Positions 39,773 to 48,589 of a DNA stretch of 64,000 nt are shown in pieces. Every line of letters begins with the position of its first letter. The stretch's first letter is position 1. The DNA lies in assembly GCF_021654285.1 (NCBI RefSeq), contig NZ_JAKFZS010000029.1, positions 1-64,000 of the forward strand, in the 5' to 3' direction. Origin of the DNA: Pseudoalteromonas luteoviolacea. GTDB lineage: Bacteria; Pseudomonadota; Gammaproteobacteria; Enterobacterales; Alteromonadaceae. The position numbers were made by a program, and so were the translations under genes. Under the pieces are notes generated by a model that saw only the letters and a list, made by a program, of their open reading frames with translations, made no database searches and was not told where the DNA came from.

Positions 39773-41050
39773 ATGGATGTAAAAATTGAAGATAAACTTA
39801 AAGCAACAAAGGGAGTGTACTGCCACGGTGGAAAGCTAAGGATTCATTTCAAGCTACCAGGCGAAAGTAACTACACAAAACGAAGCTTAAGCATAGAGCC
39901 AACTTTGAACAATATCGATTTTGCCAATATGAAGCTACAAGCAATTAAGCTTGATATTGCAAGCGGCATGTTCAAAGTTGATCCAGAGGGCTTTTGGCTT
40001 AAGCACTTCCCCAACGAGGTTAAACAGCCCGAATTTAAGCTATCAACTGTTGAGCAGTGCATTGAACTCATAAGAGAAACGCGAGAACTAGAATTGTCAT
40101 ACAGTTCTCGTGAAAAGCTTCGCACTGGAGTCAATGTAATGAAGAGGTATGGCTTCCTGCACAAGGAGATTAATACAATTACCCCTCGCTGTATTGAGCT
40201 GCTCAGGAAGAAAATGCTGCGAAACCTAGCCCCCTCAACTGTTAGAGAGTATCTGTTAGTCCTCAGGCGTGCACTGGATGAAGGTGTAAAAAACGGAGAG
40301 CTACCCATGAACCCTTTTCAGAATGCTTCTCGATTAACAACTGAAAAAGATCCCTCTGAAGATGATGATGTTGACCCGTTCACTCAGGAGGAATTAGAAA
40401 GGTTGCTTGATGTTATTCATGTTCCTCAGACAAAGCGCATGACTGAGTTTTTAGCTTGGTCAGGCTTACGACCCGGTGAAATGAAAGCGCTTGCATGGGA
40501 AGATGTAGACCTGTTCAAGGGTATTGTTCATGTGAAATATAACATTAATCGCAAAGGTGAATTAAAACCACCTAAAACCGCCGCTGGTATTCGTAAAGTC
40601 GAATTAATGCCTCGTGCATTAAAAGTACTGAAAGAGCAGCAAGAGCATACATACATGCTAGCCCCAATTAATGAAACACTACATTTAAAACATGGGAGAA
40701 AAAAGAAAATTGAAAGACGAAGAGTATTTTTAAGTAGGGAGAACAAGCCTTTTTTGCGCCCTGAGCTAACAACAGCACCTAAGCAATGGGCTGGGTGGTT
40801 AAGAAAAGCAAAGCTTATTCATCGTGAACCATATCAACTCAGGCACTTTTTCGCTTCACAAATGTTGATGGCAAAAGCAGAACCCGCATGGCTAGCAAAA
40901 CAGTTGGGGCACAAAGATTGGGGGATGATCAGGACGGTCTATGCTCGCTGGATAGTTGATGAAAGACCAGAGCACAGGGACGAAATTGCGGCTAGATTGG
41001 GCCAAAACAATGTCCCACATATGTCCCAAAGGCACCTAACCGCAATTTAA
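39773..41050 (+). CDS. int: Phage integrase, tyrosine recombinase
   Basis: The protein has 425 residues. The N-terminal part (1-60) has the DUF3596 arm-binding form. The catalytic part shows SGLRPGEMKALAWEDVD (Arg near 232), PYQLRHFFASQ (second Arg near 357, with Tyr where His is usual) and VYARW with the nucleophile Tyr near 390. It ends 28 bases before ybaB, so the att site must be next to it. It integrates the prophage between ybaB and its usual neighbour recR. Confidence 0.93.
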   Translation: MDVKIEDKLKATKGVYCHGGKLRIHFKLPGESNYTKRSLSIEPTLNNIDFANMKLQAIKLDIASGMFKVDPEGFWLKHFPNEVKQPEFKLSTVEQCIELIRETRELELSYSSREKLRTGVNVMKRYGFLHKEINTITPRCIELLRKKMLRNLAPSTVREYLLVLRRALDEGVKNGELPMNPFQNASRLTTEKDPSEDDDVDPFTQEELERLLDVIHVPQTKRMTEFLAWSGLRPGEMKALAWEDVDLFKGIVHVKYNINRKGELKPPKTAAGIRKVELMPRALKVLKEQQEHTYMLAPINETLHLKHGRKKKIERRRVFLSRENKPFLRPELTTAPKQWAGWLRKAKLIHREPYQLRHFFASQMLMAKAEPAWLAKQLGHKDWGMIRTVYARWIVDERPEHRDEIAARLGQNNVPHMSQRHLTAI

Positions 41051-41077
41051 GCTATTGATTTTTATATCAAAAAACCC
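41051..41077. other. Probable right prophage-host junction (att region)
   Basis: The integrase ends at 41050 and the host ybaB ends at 41078 on the other strand. The 27 AT-rich bases between them, or the last codons of ybaB, should hold the attachment core. No copy of this stretch is in 1-170, so the left end is outside the window. Confidence 0.5.
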
Positions 41078-41404
41078 TTAAAAAGGCATCTTGAAGCCTG
41101 GTGGCATTTGCATTCCACCAGTCACGTCTGACATGCGCTTTTGTGTCTCTTCACCTACACGGCGAACTGCATCGTTTACTGCAGCGGCTAGTAAGTCTTC
41201 AATCATGTCTTTGTCGTCTTCCATTAGGCTCTCGTCAATTTCTACACGACGAACATTGTGGCTACCAAGCATAGTTACTTTTACAAGACCAGCACCTGCT
41301 TCACCAGTTACTTCTAAGCTTTTGATTTCTTCTTGGGCTTTTTCCATGCGCTCTTGCATTTGCTGAGCTTGCTTCATGATATTGCCCATTCCACCTTTAA
41401 ACAT
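41078..41404 (-). CDS. ybaB: YbaB/EbfC nucleoid-associated protein
   Basis: The protein has 108 residues with the pattern [24 protein letters not shown] and [16 protein letters not shown], then MPPGFKMPF at the end. It binds DNA as a dimer. It follows dnaX, as in many gammaproteobacteria; recR, which is expected next, is cut off by the prophage. The prophage stops 28 bp behind the gene, so the operon link with recR is lost. Confidence 0.95.
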   Translation of the reverse strand: MFKGGMGNIMKQAQQMQERMEKAQEEIKSLEVTGEAGAGLVKVTMLGSHNVRRVEIDESLMEDDKDMIEDLLAAAVNDAVRRVGEETQKRMSDVTGGMQMPPGFKMPF

Positions 41405-41463
41405 AGTGTACTCTCTTACTTCAATAATTTAATTGGCTCAAAGATAAAGTCTATTGCTGTCAA

Positions 41464-44043
41464 TTACAATGCCTTTACCGATTTTTCATTTACTACCGCG
41501 TCAAACTCAGCAACCATGGTCTTTATTATGGGGTCTGAGTTTACCGCGTCAACGGCTTCTAAATACCGTTTTTGATCAATATCTTGTTGAATTAAAAATG
41601 GCGTTGATTTCACCTGCTCTACAAATTCCATATGCAACTCTACAGGCTCGTTCAAAGCAAGTGTAAATGACTGCTGCAATTTGTCTCGTAGCATAGGCGA
41701 GTCTAAATGTTGTTGGCTCTGCTCAGCCTTCAGAACGCAAGTGTTACCCTGTTTATTAAACATGGCATGCAAAGCAAACTGCCTAACGCGACCACTCAAT
41801 CCCATCTTTTCAATCAAGCTTGCCCAATCATCTTTCTCATGTGCAAATTTCAAACTACTAATTGGGCTAGTAAAATTCTCAGGAATGGGAATTTCAATCA
41901 CATGCTCTGGCTCATCAGTTTTAGCCGGAGCTGGAGATAACTGCTCAAGTAATTCTGGTGCTAATTTACTCTCGTCTTTTTTAAAGCGCTCTGTGATTTC
42001 TGGCTTTTTAGCACGTGGTACTGGTACGCGATGGGTCGTCGCCACATTTGTATTGGTTCGTTCTGTACTCTGAGGCTCCGCTGTCGTAGAAGAAGGCTGT
42101 GCCTGAGTTTGTATAGGCATACTCGTTTTACTCACAGCAGTTCTGTGAGAGTTCAAAGTACTTTGATTAGAATCAGGCTTTTTTGGCTCTTCAGTGCCTC
42201 CCAGCAGCTTGCCTGCGCCAGATATTTGTCTGTTTTGTAAGATTTTGGCTATCGCTGATTGTGCTTGGCCTTGCTTTTGCGAATAAAGCTGACTAGCCGA
42301 CGGTGCAATTTCTGCATGGACTGGCGATGACATCTCGCCAGAATTTGAAAAGCCTGCTGATGAACCCGATTCACTAAAGCCCTGAGCAGTGGCTTGAGCC
42401 ATTATATCGTTATACTGTTGATCAAACTCTGATGGGCCTGAATCTGCCTGTGAAGACTCACTCTCAGGTAAAGAGAGGTTAGCAGGCTCAGATTGTTGAG
42501 GCGCATATTGTTCGGGTACCGCCTGCGGTATCTGCATAGGTGGCTGCTGAGGCGAATGTTGCTCAGGTGCCATCTGCGGAGTCTGCATAGATGGGTGCTG
42601 AGGGGCATGTTGCTCAGGTACCGCCTGCGGTGTCGGCATAGATAGTTGCTGAGACGCATGTTGCTCAGGTGCCATCTGCGGAGTCTGCATAGATGGGTGC
42701 TGAGGGGCATGTTGCTCAGGCACCGCCTGCGGTGTCGGCATAGGTGGTTGCTGAGACGCATGTTGTTCAGGTAACGCCTGCGACTGCACTTGTGACGGCT
42801 GAGGCATACCTTGCGCTACTGCATTTGATTCAGGTGCGTTTTGAACTGTTTTTTTTTGGTTTTGATTCAGTATATCGCGCAGTGCACCAGCCTTAGACTT
42901 TTTAACCTCCCCATGATTTGAAGAAGTTGAAACTGGCGCTATGCTCGCTTGTGAAAAATCAGTGCCTTCAAAAGCAAGCAATCTCAACATCACCATTTCA
43001 AAACCCAACTTTGCATCCGGTGCCCAACTCAGATCTTTTTTACCGCTTAAAAGTAGCTGATATAAAAGCTGTGCAGTTTGAGGGGATAACTGTTCAGCAA
43101 GTGTTTTAACTTGCTGTTGGTCAAATTGACCTACATGCGCCGCTTGTGGAACTAACTGAGTCAATTGAATAACGTGTAATAACGCGATTAAATCATCGAT
43201 GACGCTGACAAAGTTTCCGTTTTTGAGTGCGATATTCTCAACTTCTGCCATCATAGCACTGCCATCTTGGCATAATACTGCGCTCATCAATAACATCGCA
43301 TGGCTACTATCCATCAAGCCAAGCATCTGTTGTACAGCGGTGACGGTCAAATTACCATTCGTTTGCGCAATAGCTTGATCAGTCAAACTCAACGCATCAC
43401 GCATACTCCCATCAGCCGCTTTTGCCAAAATGTTGAGCGCATCATCTTCAAACTGAAAGTTTTCTTGCGGTAGTATCTTAGCCAACTGTTCTACAATTTG
43501 ACCTTTTGCCATTGCATTAAGGTTAAACTGTAAGCAGCGCGATAAAATCGTAATAGGGAGCTTTTGAGGATCGGTCGTCGCTAGCAAAAACTTTACATGC
43601 TCTGGCGGCTCTTCCAACGTTTTTAGCAAAGCATTAAAACTATGCTTAGACAGCATGTGTACTTCATCAATGAGGTACACTTTATAGCGTCCACGAGTGG
43701 GAGCATATTGGACGTTATCTAAGATCTCTCTTGTGTCCTCGACTTTTGTCCTTGAAGCAGCATCAATCTCAATCAAGTCAATAAACTTACCTGATTCGAT
43801 TTCTATACATGTGCTACATTGACCACAAGGTGTCGATGATATGCCCTCTTCGCAATTTAGACTTTTCGCGAAGATCCTAGCAATAGTCGTTTTACCCACA
43901 CCTCGGGTACCTGTAAACAAATAAGCGTGGTGTAACCTTTGCTCATTTAAGGCGTTTATTAATGCCTGTTTTACATGTTCCTGCCCCATCATTTCATGGA
44001 ATGACTGAGGTCGCCACTTTCTTGCTAAGACCTGATAGCTCAT
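41464..44043 (-). CDS. dnaX: DNA polymerase III tau (and gamma) subunit
   Basis: The protein has 859 residues, longer than E. coli tau (643). GTRGVGKTT is the Walker A (about 45-53). The zinc Cys group is CEEGISSTPCGQCSTC (64-79), and LIDEVHML is the Walker B. Residues about 400-700 are a long low-complexity linker rich in Pro, Gln and Ser, with a 17-residue tandem repeat. The C-terminal 150 are the tau part that contacts helicase and polymerase. Nine A at codon 395 probably also give a short gamma form. Confidence 0.97.
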   Translation of the reverse strand: MSYQVLARKWRPQSFHEMMGQEHVKQALINALNEQRLHHAYLFTGTRGVGKTTIARIFAKSLNCEEGISSTPCGQCSTCIEIESGKFIDLIEIDAASRTKVEDTREILDNVQYAPTRGRYKVYLIDEVHMLSKHSFNALLKTLEEPPEHVKFLLATTDPQKLPITILSRCLQFNLNAMAKGQIVEQLAKILPQENFQFEDDALNILAKAADGSMRDALSLTDQAIAQTNGNLTVTAVQQMLGLMDSSHAMLLMSAVLCQDGSAMMAEVENIALKNGNFVSVIDDLIALLHVIQLTQLVPQAAHVGQFDQQQVKTLAEQLSPQTAQLLYQLLLSGKKDLSWAPDAKLGFEMVMLRLLAFEGTDFSQASIAPVSTSSNHGEVKKSKAGALRDILNQNQKKTVQNAPESNAVAQGMPQPSQVQSQALPEQHASQQPPMPTPQAVPEQHAPQHPSMQTPQMAPEQHASQQLSMPTPQAVPEQHAPQHPSMQTPQMAPEQHSPQQPPMQIPQAVPEQYAPQQSEPANLSLPESESSQADSGPSEFDQQYNDIMAQATAQGFSESGSSAGFSNSGEMSSPVHAEIAPSASQLYSQKQGQAQSAIAKILQNRQISGAGKLLGGTEEPKKPDSNQSTLNSHRTAVSKTSMPIQTQAQPSSTTAEPQSTERTNTNVATTHRVPVPRAKKPEITERFKKDESKLAPELLEQLSPAPAKTDEPEHVIEIPIPENFTSPISSLKFAHEKDDWASLIEKMGLSGRVRQFALHAMFNKQGNTCVLKAEQSQQHLDSPMLRDKLQQSFTLALNEPVELHMEFVEQVKSTPFLIQQDIDQKRYLEAVDAVNSDPIIKTMVAEFDAVVNEKSVKAL
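42487..42777 (-). repeat. 51-bp tandem repeat in dnaX linker
   Basis: Five units of 17 residues (type MPTPQAVPEQHAPQHPS) and a partial sixth alternate in two versions, so a higher-order 102-bp period is visible. The array is in frame and is likely to vary in copy number between strains without breaking the gene. Confidence 0.9.
42849..42857 (-). promoter_or_regulatory. A9 slippage site in dnaX
   Basis: On the coding strand CAA AAA AAA ACA holds nine A, at about codon 395, right behind the ATPase and collar domains. The minus-1 frame stops after about seven codons and the plus-1 frame after about twelve. Either shift would give a gamma-size protein near 400 residues. Confidence 0.65.
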
Positions 44044-44048
44044 TGATA

Positions 44049-44594
44049 CTACTCGCCGTCGAACTCTACTAATTTTAGAATATTAATGCCCAGTGCAGTC
44101 ACTCGCTCCTCACCGCCTAACTCTGGCAATGAAATAACAAAAGCGGCATCTGTCGCTTTACCACCTAAGCGAGATACCAATTGCGCTGTCGCTTCAATTG
44201 TTCCACCAGTTGCCAATAAATCGTCAACCAACAATACTTTATCACCTTCTACTACTGCATCAGTATGAAGCTCTAATGTATCTTCACCATATTCTAATTG
44301 GTAAGACTGACTGATCACCGCTCTTGGTAATTTGCCCGGCTTGCGCACAGGAATAAATGGAATACCAAGCGCTAATGCCAGTGGGGCACCAAAAATAAAC
44401 CCGCGAGATTCAGTGCCAATAATTTTATCAAATCCTTGGTCTTTATACGCAGCAACAAATGCGTCGATTGTTGCTTGGAATGCTTTTGGGTTAGCAAGTA
44501 ATGTTGTTACATCTCTGAACATGATCCCCTGCTTTGGGTAATCAGGAACAGTTGCAATGCTATCTTTGATCAAAGACAAGTTTTGTTGTGTCAT
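44049..44594 (-). CDS. apt: Adenine phosphoribosyltransferase
   Basis: The protein has 181 residues. It turns adenine and PRPP into AMP. The PRPP loop is [13 protein letters not shown] (about 123-135), and [18 protein letters not shown] and [10 protein letters not shown] are APRT signatures. It lies five bases before dnaX, so apt-dnaX-ybaB form one operon as in E. coli. Confidence 0.97.
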   Translation of the reverse strand: MTQQNLSLIKDSIATVPDYPKQGIMFRDVTTLLANPKAFQATIDAFVAAYKDQGFDKIIGTESRGFIFGAPLALALGIPFIPVRKPGKLPRAVISQSYQLEYGEDTLELHTDAVVEGDKVLLVDDLLATGGTIEATAQLVSRLGGKATDAAFVISLPELGGEERVTALGINILKLVEFDGE

Positions 44595-44777
44595 AATCGT
44601 TCGTTTTTCAGATTTCTTTTAGAAAGAAAGTGATTATAACAAGAAAGGATCGACTTTAAACGAGAATGGAAAAAAATCGAAGAAAAAACGAGTAAAGGTA
44701 CAATAAATGGGCCAAACTCGGTGAATAAGTAACCCATAAAATCTTGCTAATTTGTTATCATAGACGCATCTAGAAGT

Positions 44778-44897
44778 TTAGCCACCTAAATAGATCCAGC
44801 CAAGGATCGCATTTAAGCATCCGATACCAATAAAGCATGCAAGGAAAGCGAGAAAATAGGAAAGTTTGAATGGATCTTTTCGTTCAGAGTTAGACAT
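44778..44897 (-). CDS. 39-residue membrane protein
   Basis: ATG at 44897 with AAGG eight bases upstream. A polar N-terminus (SNSERKDPFK) is followed by one membrane helix (LSYFLAFLACFIGIGCLNAIL) and GWIYLGG. It lies alone between the hvfC-like and apt genes; the remaining 44,600-44,777 holds AT-rich promoter-type DNA for apt. The function is not known. Confidence 0.6.
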   Translation of the reverse strand: MSNSERKDPFKLSYFLAFLACFIGIGCLNAILGWIYLGG

Positions 44898-44980
44898 GAG
44901 GACAACCTTAGTTATGTGCCTTGAAACCAAATAAGAGACTCAAGGCGTTAGCACAAATCGCGTTCACATCTTAGTAGAAC

Positions 44981-45751
44981 TTATGACATCAATAAAGGTG
45001 AGCGGCTGCTTTTATCAACGACAATTCCTTTTTCAGCGAACTGTTGTAAAGTTTGTAGTGCACCCACTGCCAATTGTGCAGCTGTAAAACCAGCAGTTTG
45101 TTGGGCTATTTGCTCACAAATCTCCAAAACACTCATACCTGGTTGCTGCTCAACGCTAGCCAGCAATAGACTTGTCATTGGATTTAATGCGATAAACTGG
45201 ATTTCTTCTTCTAAATCTCGATACACGACAAAGCTATATGGCCCCTCTTGAGGTTGCTCTGGTTGATAATCAACTTGAATTTGGTGGACTGGAAACCTGT
45301 ACTGCACACATTGAGCAACACTAGAAAGAAATAAGGGTTGATTTTCGTCGAGCTCAGCATCAAATAGCAAGTCATATTTATCGCGCTGCAAAATCGACAC
45401 GTTCAGTTCCACCCATTCATAATGTGCTAATTCAAACATAAATACCGGATCTGACTCATTAGGGCGATAACCTTGATCCAAATACTTTAAAAACTCCTGA
45501 CTGATCTCCAAAAAATAAGGACTTGTGCATTCATGCTCAGCAAAAAACTGCCTGACTAATGCTATCCAGTGTTTCTCATCATATAGGCTTTTTAATACAG
45601 GAAACGCTGATGCAACAAACCCCTCTACATTATTAAAAAACAACTCTCTATAAATTTTCATTCTGCGATCTTCAATATCGCTAGGTTTTACCGTATTTTC
45701 AGGATCTTTAATATGGGCAACAAAAGCAGCTTGAACTTCTTGAAATGACAT
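44981..45751 (-). CDS. HvfC/BufC-like partner protein, DUF2063
   Basis: The protein has 256 residues. The N-terminus SFQEVQAAFVAHIKDPEN and DRRMKIYRELFFNNVEGFVASAFPVLK match DUF2063. The second half has strands and a winged-helix-like C-terminus. It works with the MNIO enzyme to modify Cys in the HvfA-like precursor. Its start overlaps the end of the enzyme gene by one base. Confidence 0.88.
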   Translation of the reverse strand: MSFQEVQAAFVAHIKDPENTVKPSDIEDRRMKIYRELFFNNVEGFVASAFPVLKSLYDEKHWIALVRQFFAEHECTSPYFLEISQEFLKYLDQGYRPNESDPVFMFELAHYEWVELNVSILQRDKYDLLFDAELDENQPLFLSSVAQCVQYRFPVHQIQVDYQPEQPQEGPYSFVVYRDLEEEIQFIALNPMTSLLLASVEQQPGMSVLEICEQIAQQTAGFTAAQLAVGALQTLQQFAEKGIVVDKSSRSPLLMS

Positions 45752-46590
45752 TAAGCAATCCCTCTTTGCTGCTTCTGATGCACTGCTTGAGCTTGATGTA
45801 TTTGCTGTACTTCAGTGAGCAGTAAATTTAGAGGTGGAATATTAAAGTCACGCTCCAATAGCGTTGGAAACAGCCCGTGTAACTCATACGCTTTTTGCAG
45901 TAACGTCCAAACAGGGTCGCAAACATCTGCTCCATGAGTATCGACTAATAAATCTTCCGCCTCTTCGTAGTGGCCTGCAATATGACCATATGCAATTCGT
46001 TCAGTTGGCATTGCGGCAAGAAAAGACATAGCGTCGTAGCCATGATTAATCGAGTTTACATAGATATTATTGATATCCAATAGCAAATCACAATCTGCCT
46101 CTTGTAAAACAGCAAGCGTGAAGTCAAGCTCAGACATTTCTTGTCCTGGCGCCGCATAATACGACACATTTTCGACAGCTATGCGCCTCTCAAGTCGCTC
46201 TTGAACCTCAGCAATCCGCTTGGCTGTATGCATCACAGCTTCTTCAGTAAACGGGATGGGCATCAAATCATACATATGCCCATTGCCCGAACAATAACTG
46301 AGATGCTCGCTGTAGCACTTGACGTTATGCTGCTCAAAAAAAGTTTTTAAATCAGCAATAAATTGAGTATCTAGCGGATCTGAGGAGCCAAGTGATAAGG
46401 ATAAACCATGACAAACAAAATTATGCTGCTCAGTTAACTGCTCAAACTGCTTAGCAAACCGCCCACCCAGTGTCATCCAATTTTCTGGTGCAACCTCGTA
46501 AAAATCCACCATATTAGGCGCACTGTTCAAAATGTCATCCAACATTTCTCTGCGCAGGCCAAGTCCGACATGGCCGAAACTCTTATTCAT
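45751..46590 (-). CDS. HvfB-like MNIO enzyme, DUF692
   Basis: I chose ATG at 46590 (279 residues) with AGGAAG five bases upstream; a GTG two codons earlier is possible. The DUF692 pattern is clear: HVGLGLRREML, DFYEVAPENWM, CHGLSLSLGS, SEHLSYC, and LLLDINNIYVNS, with His, Asp and Glu residues that bind two or three iron ions. The enzyme changes Cys of a precursor into an oxazolone-thioamide form. It is 38 bp behind the hvfA-like gene. Confidence 0.92.
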   Translation of the reverse strand: MNKSFGHVGLGLRREMLDDILNSAPNMVDFYEVAPENWMTLGGRFAKQFEQLTEQHNFVCHGLSLSLGSSDPLDTQFIADLKTFFEQHNVKCYSEHLSYCSGNGHMYDLMPIPFTEEAVMHTAKRIAEVQERLERRIAVENVSYYAAPGQEMSELDFTLAVLQEADCDLLLDINNIYVNSINHGYDAMSFLAAMPTERIAYGHIAGHYEEAEDLLVDTHGADVCDPVWTLLQKAYELHGLFPTLLERDFNIPPLNLLLTEVQQIHQAQAVHQKQQRGIA

Positions 46591-46628
46591 TATCACTTCC
46601 TAATCTAAATGCCACGCGACACTATTTA

Positions 46629-47003
46629 TTAGTGGCTACCACCACATTTGCCTTCACCGCATTTACCTTCTTTGCTTTTAGTGCTGCCACCACATTTACC
46701 TTCGCCACACTTGCCTTCTTTACTTTTTGCTGCGCCACCACATTTACCTTCGCCACACTTACCTTCTTTACTTTTTGCTGCGCCGCCACATTTACCCTCG
46801 CCGCACTTGCCTTCTTTGCTCTTTGCGTCACCGCCGCACTTACCTTCGCCACACTTGCCTTCACTCGCATCTACTTGATAACCCGATGTCATAACTTCAT
46901 AAGAAAATGGGTTTGCAGAAGCCTCTCCAGAAGCCAGAGCCGCAGAGCTGACAACTGCTGCACTTAAAGTTAACGCTAAGGAATTTTTCTTTACTGTATT
47001 CAT
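46629..47003 (-). CDS. HvfA-like copper-peptide precursor with ten EGKCG motifs
   Basis: I chose ATG at 47003 (124 residues), as GAGAG lies before it. Residues 1-30 form a Sec signal peptide (KKNSLALTLSAAVVSSAALA). The rest has five units of 16 residues, EGKCGEGKCGG with a KSK spacer, so ten EGKCG motifs in all, and ends GGSH. In HvfA of Haemophilus the same motif is turned into copper ligands by HvfB and HvfC. The three genes are in one operon here; a DoxX-like HvfD is not seen. Confidence 0.9.
   Translation of the reverse strand: MNTVKKNSLALTLSAAVVSSAALASGEASANPFSYEVMTSGYQVDASEGKCGEGKCGGDAKSKEGKCGEGKCGGAAKSKEGKCGEGKCGGAAKSKEGKCGEGKCGGSTKSKEGKCGEGKCGGSH
46638..46862 (-). repeat. 48-bp tandem repeat coding EGKCGEGKCGG units
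   Basis: Five near-identical 48-bp units lie in the hvfA-like gene. Copy number would set the number of modified Cys and may vary by slippage. Confidence 0.9.
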
Positions 47004-47198
47004 AATTTTTCTCTCAATCATTAATTCGGGTTCATTTAATAGACCCAGTTACCTGAAAACAAATTTCAAAGTTTTTCTTTTTTGAGTGTACAGCCATACA
47101 CAGTGGGTACTTAGAGTATGAGGAACAGATAAGATTTATATTAATAATTCGCTCCATCTCATATAGAATAGCCCGAATTTTAATTTGGTGCAGTACTG

Positions 47199-48179
47199 AT
47201 GAAGCTTATATTGGCCCCAATGGAGGGCGTTGTCGACTTTAAAATGCGTGAATTACTCACAGATATCGGTGGTTTTGACCTATGTGTCACTGAGTTTGTT
47301 CGTGTTGTTGACTTAACTTTGCCTAGACGTGTATTTGTCCGTTATTGCCCAGAATTACTCAACGGTGGACTGACGCGATCAGGCACCCCCGTTAGGATAC
47401 AACTATTAGGTCAAGTACCTCATGTACTTGCAGCGAACGCTCGAAAAGCTGTCAAGCTAGGATCACATGGTGTTGACTTAAATTTTGGCTGTCCTGCAAA
47501 AACAGTCAATAAGAGTAAAGGCGGTGCCGTATTACTCAAAGAGCCAGAACAAATTTACCAAATCATCAAGGCAGTGCGTGAAGCAGTGCCTGACGAGCAT
47601 GTGGTAAGCGCGAAGATCCGACTCGGGTTCGATGACGATGCAAATAGCAGTGAAATTGTTGACGCAGTGCAAAGTGCAGGTGCGTCTAGCTTAGCTATTC
47701 ACGCAAGAACTAAACGCGACGGCTATCGTCCCCCTGCATATTGGGAAAAAATACCGCCACTACTTGAACGATTAACCATTCCAGTCGTTGCTAATGGGGA
47801 AATCTGGCAAGTAGAAGACGCAATTAGATGTCAACAGCAAAGTCAATGTGAAGATTTAATGTTGGGCCGTGGCGCCCTTGCTACCCCTGATTTGGCCGCA
47901 AAGATAAAAGCACATATCAATAAACAGGATTACAAACCACTTGAATGGCAAGAAGTGGTTTACCATATTGTTCATTCTTCTATGCATCAAGATGAGAATG
48001 TCAGTGAGAAATACTTTTCTGCCAGAACAAAGCAGTGGCTTGGTTACTTAAAATTACAATATCCTCAAGCACACGATTTATTCGAGGAAATAAAACGCTT
48101 AAAAGCCAAGTCCGAAGTTGTCAGCGTATTACAGAAATACGCAAAATCTCCGTCTCTTGATTCAAATCATAACGTCTAA
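47199..48179 (+). CDS. dusC: tRNA-dihydrouridine16 synthase
   Basis: The protein has 326 residues. LAPMEGVVDFKMRELL at the start, then NFGCPAKTVNKSKGG with the catalytic Cys near residue 98, and KIRLGF and AIHARTKRDGY form the FMN and tRNA site. The DusC branch is favoured by the GVVDF start and length. It reduces U16 of tRNA. It is divergent from the hvf operon, with about 195 bp between. Confidence 0.93.
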   Translation: MKLILAPMEGVVDFKMRELLTDIGGFDLCVTEFVRVVDLTLPRRVFVRYCPELLNGGLTRSGTPVRIQLLGQVPHVLAANARKAVKLGSHGVDLNFGCPAKTVNKSKGGAVLLKEPEQIYQIIKAVREAVPDEHVVSAKIRLGFDDDANSSEIVDAVQSAGASSLAIHARTKRDGYRPPAYWEKIPPLLERLTIPVVANGEIWQVEDAIRCQQQSQCEDLMLGRGALATPDLAAKIKAHINKQDYKPLEWQEVVYHIVHSSMHQDENVSEKYFSARTKQWLGYLKLQYPQAHDLFEEIKRLKAKSEVVSVLQKYAKSPSLDSNHNV

Positions 48180-48223
48180 GTTACTCTGCAATAGATAATG
48201 GGCCTTCAGAGGAGAAGCTGCCC

Positions 48224-48589
48224 ATGAATGAAAATCTACTAAAGCAATGTCAAAAAAAGTTAAGGGAAGAGCTTGCTCGTACACGAGCAAGCTTTGTCCT
48301 AGATTTAAAAACAAACACAAACCCCGTTATATTGGCGTTAGCGGAGTTATTAGAAAATACGGCACCATCTGATTGGATTGATAGCATTAACGAGAAGATA
48401 TGCCCAAGCCAATTTCCGAGTTATCAACGATTAGTACAGCTAGAAGCTGCTTTGTGCCAAATTGATATCGGCCAATTTGGCTTTTGTTGCGATTGTGAAC
48501 AAGAAATCGAAGATACCCTATTAGTGCAAGATCCTGCGACACAAAGGTGCTCACAATGTTCCCCAGTAACCAAAATTAAAGAGGCATAA
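48224..48589 (+). CDS. TraR/DksA-type zinc-finger protein
   Basis: The protein has 121 residues. The N-terminal part is helical (LKQCQKKLREELARTRASF). The zinc part is CCDCEQEIE, then CSQC near 110, as in DksA-type proteins. Between them is LEAALCQIDIGQFGFC. DksA-family members bind the RNA polymerase secondary channel. It follows dusC by 44 bp and may be in one transcript; it overlaps the DUF3080 gene end by 14 bases. Confidence 0.82.
   Translation: MNENLLKQCQKKLREELARTRASFVLDLKTNTNPVILALAELLENTAPSDWIDSINEKICPSQFPSYQRLVQLEAALCQIDIGQFGFCCDCEQEIEDTLLVQDPATQRCSQCSPVTKIKEA

Noticed and set aside
42402-42761. Second minus-strand frame in dnaX rich in Arg, Leu and His
   Set aside because: It is a shadow of the 51-bp tandem repeat in another frame.
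46632-46967. Plus-strand open frames over the hvfA-like gene (Pro/His/Leu-rich and Thr/Phe-rich)
   Set aside because: They are mirror frames of the 48-bp repeat and have no ribosome site or sensible composition.
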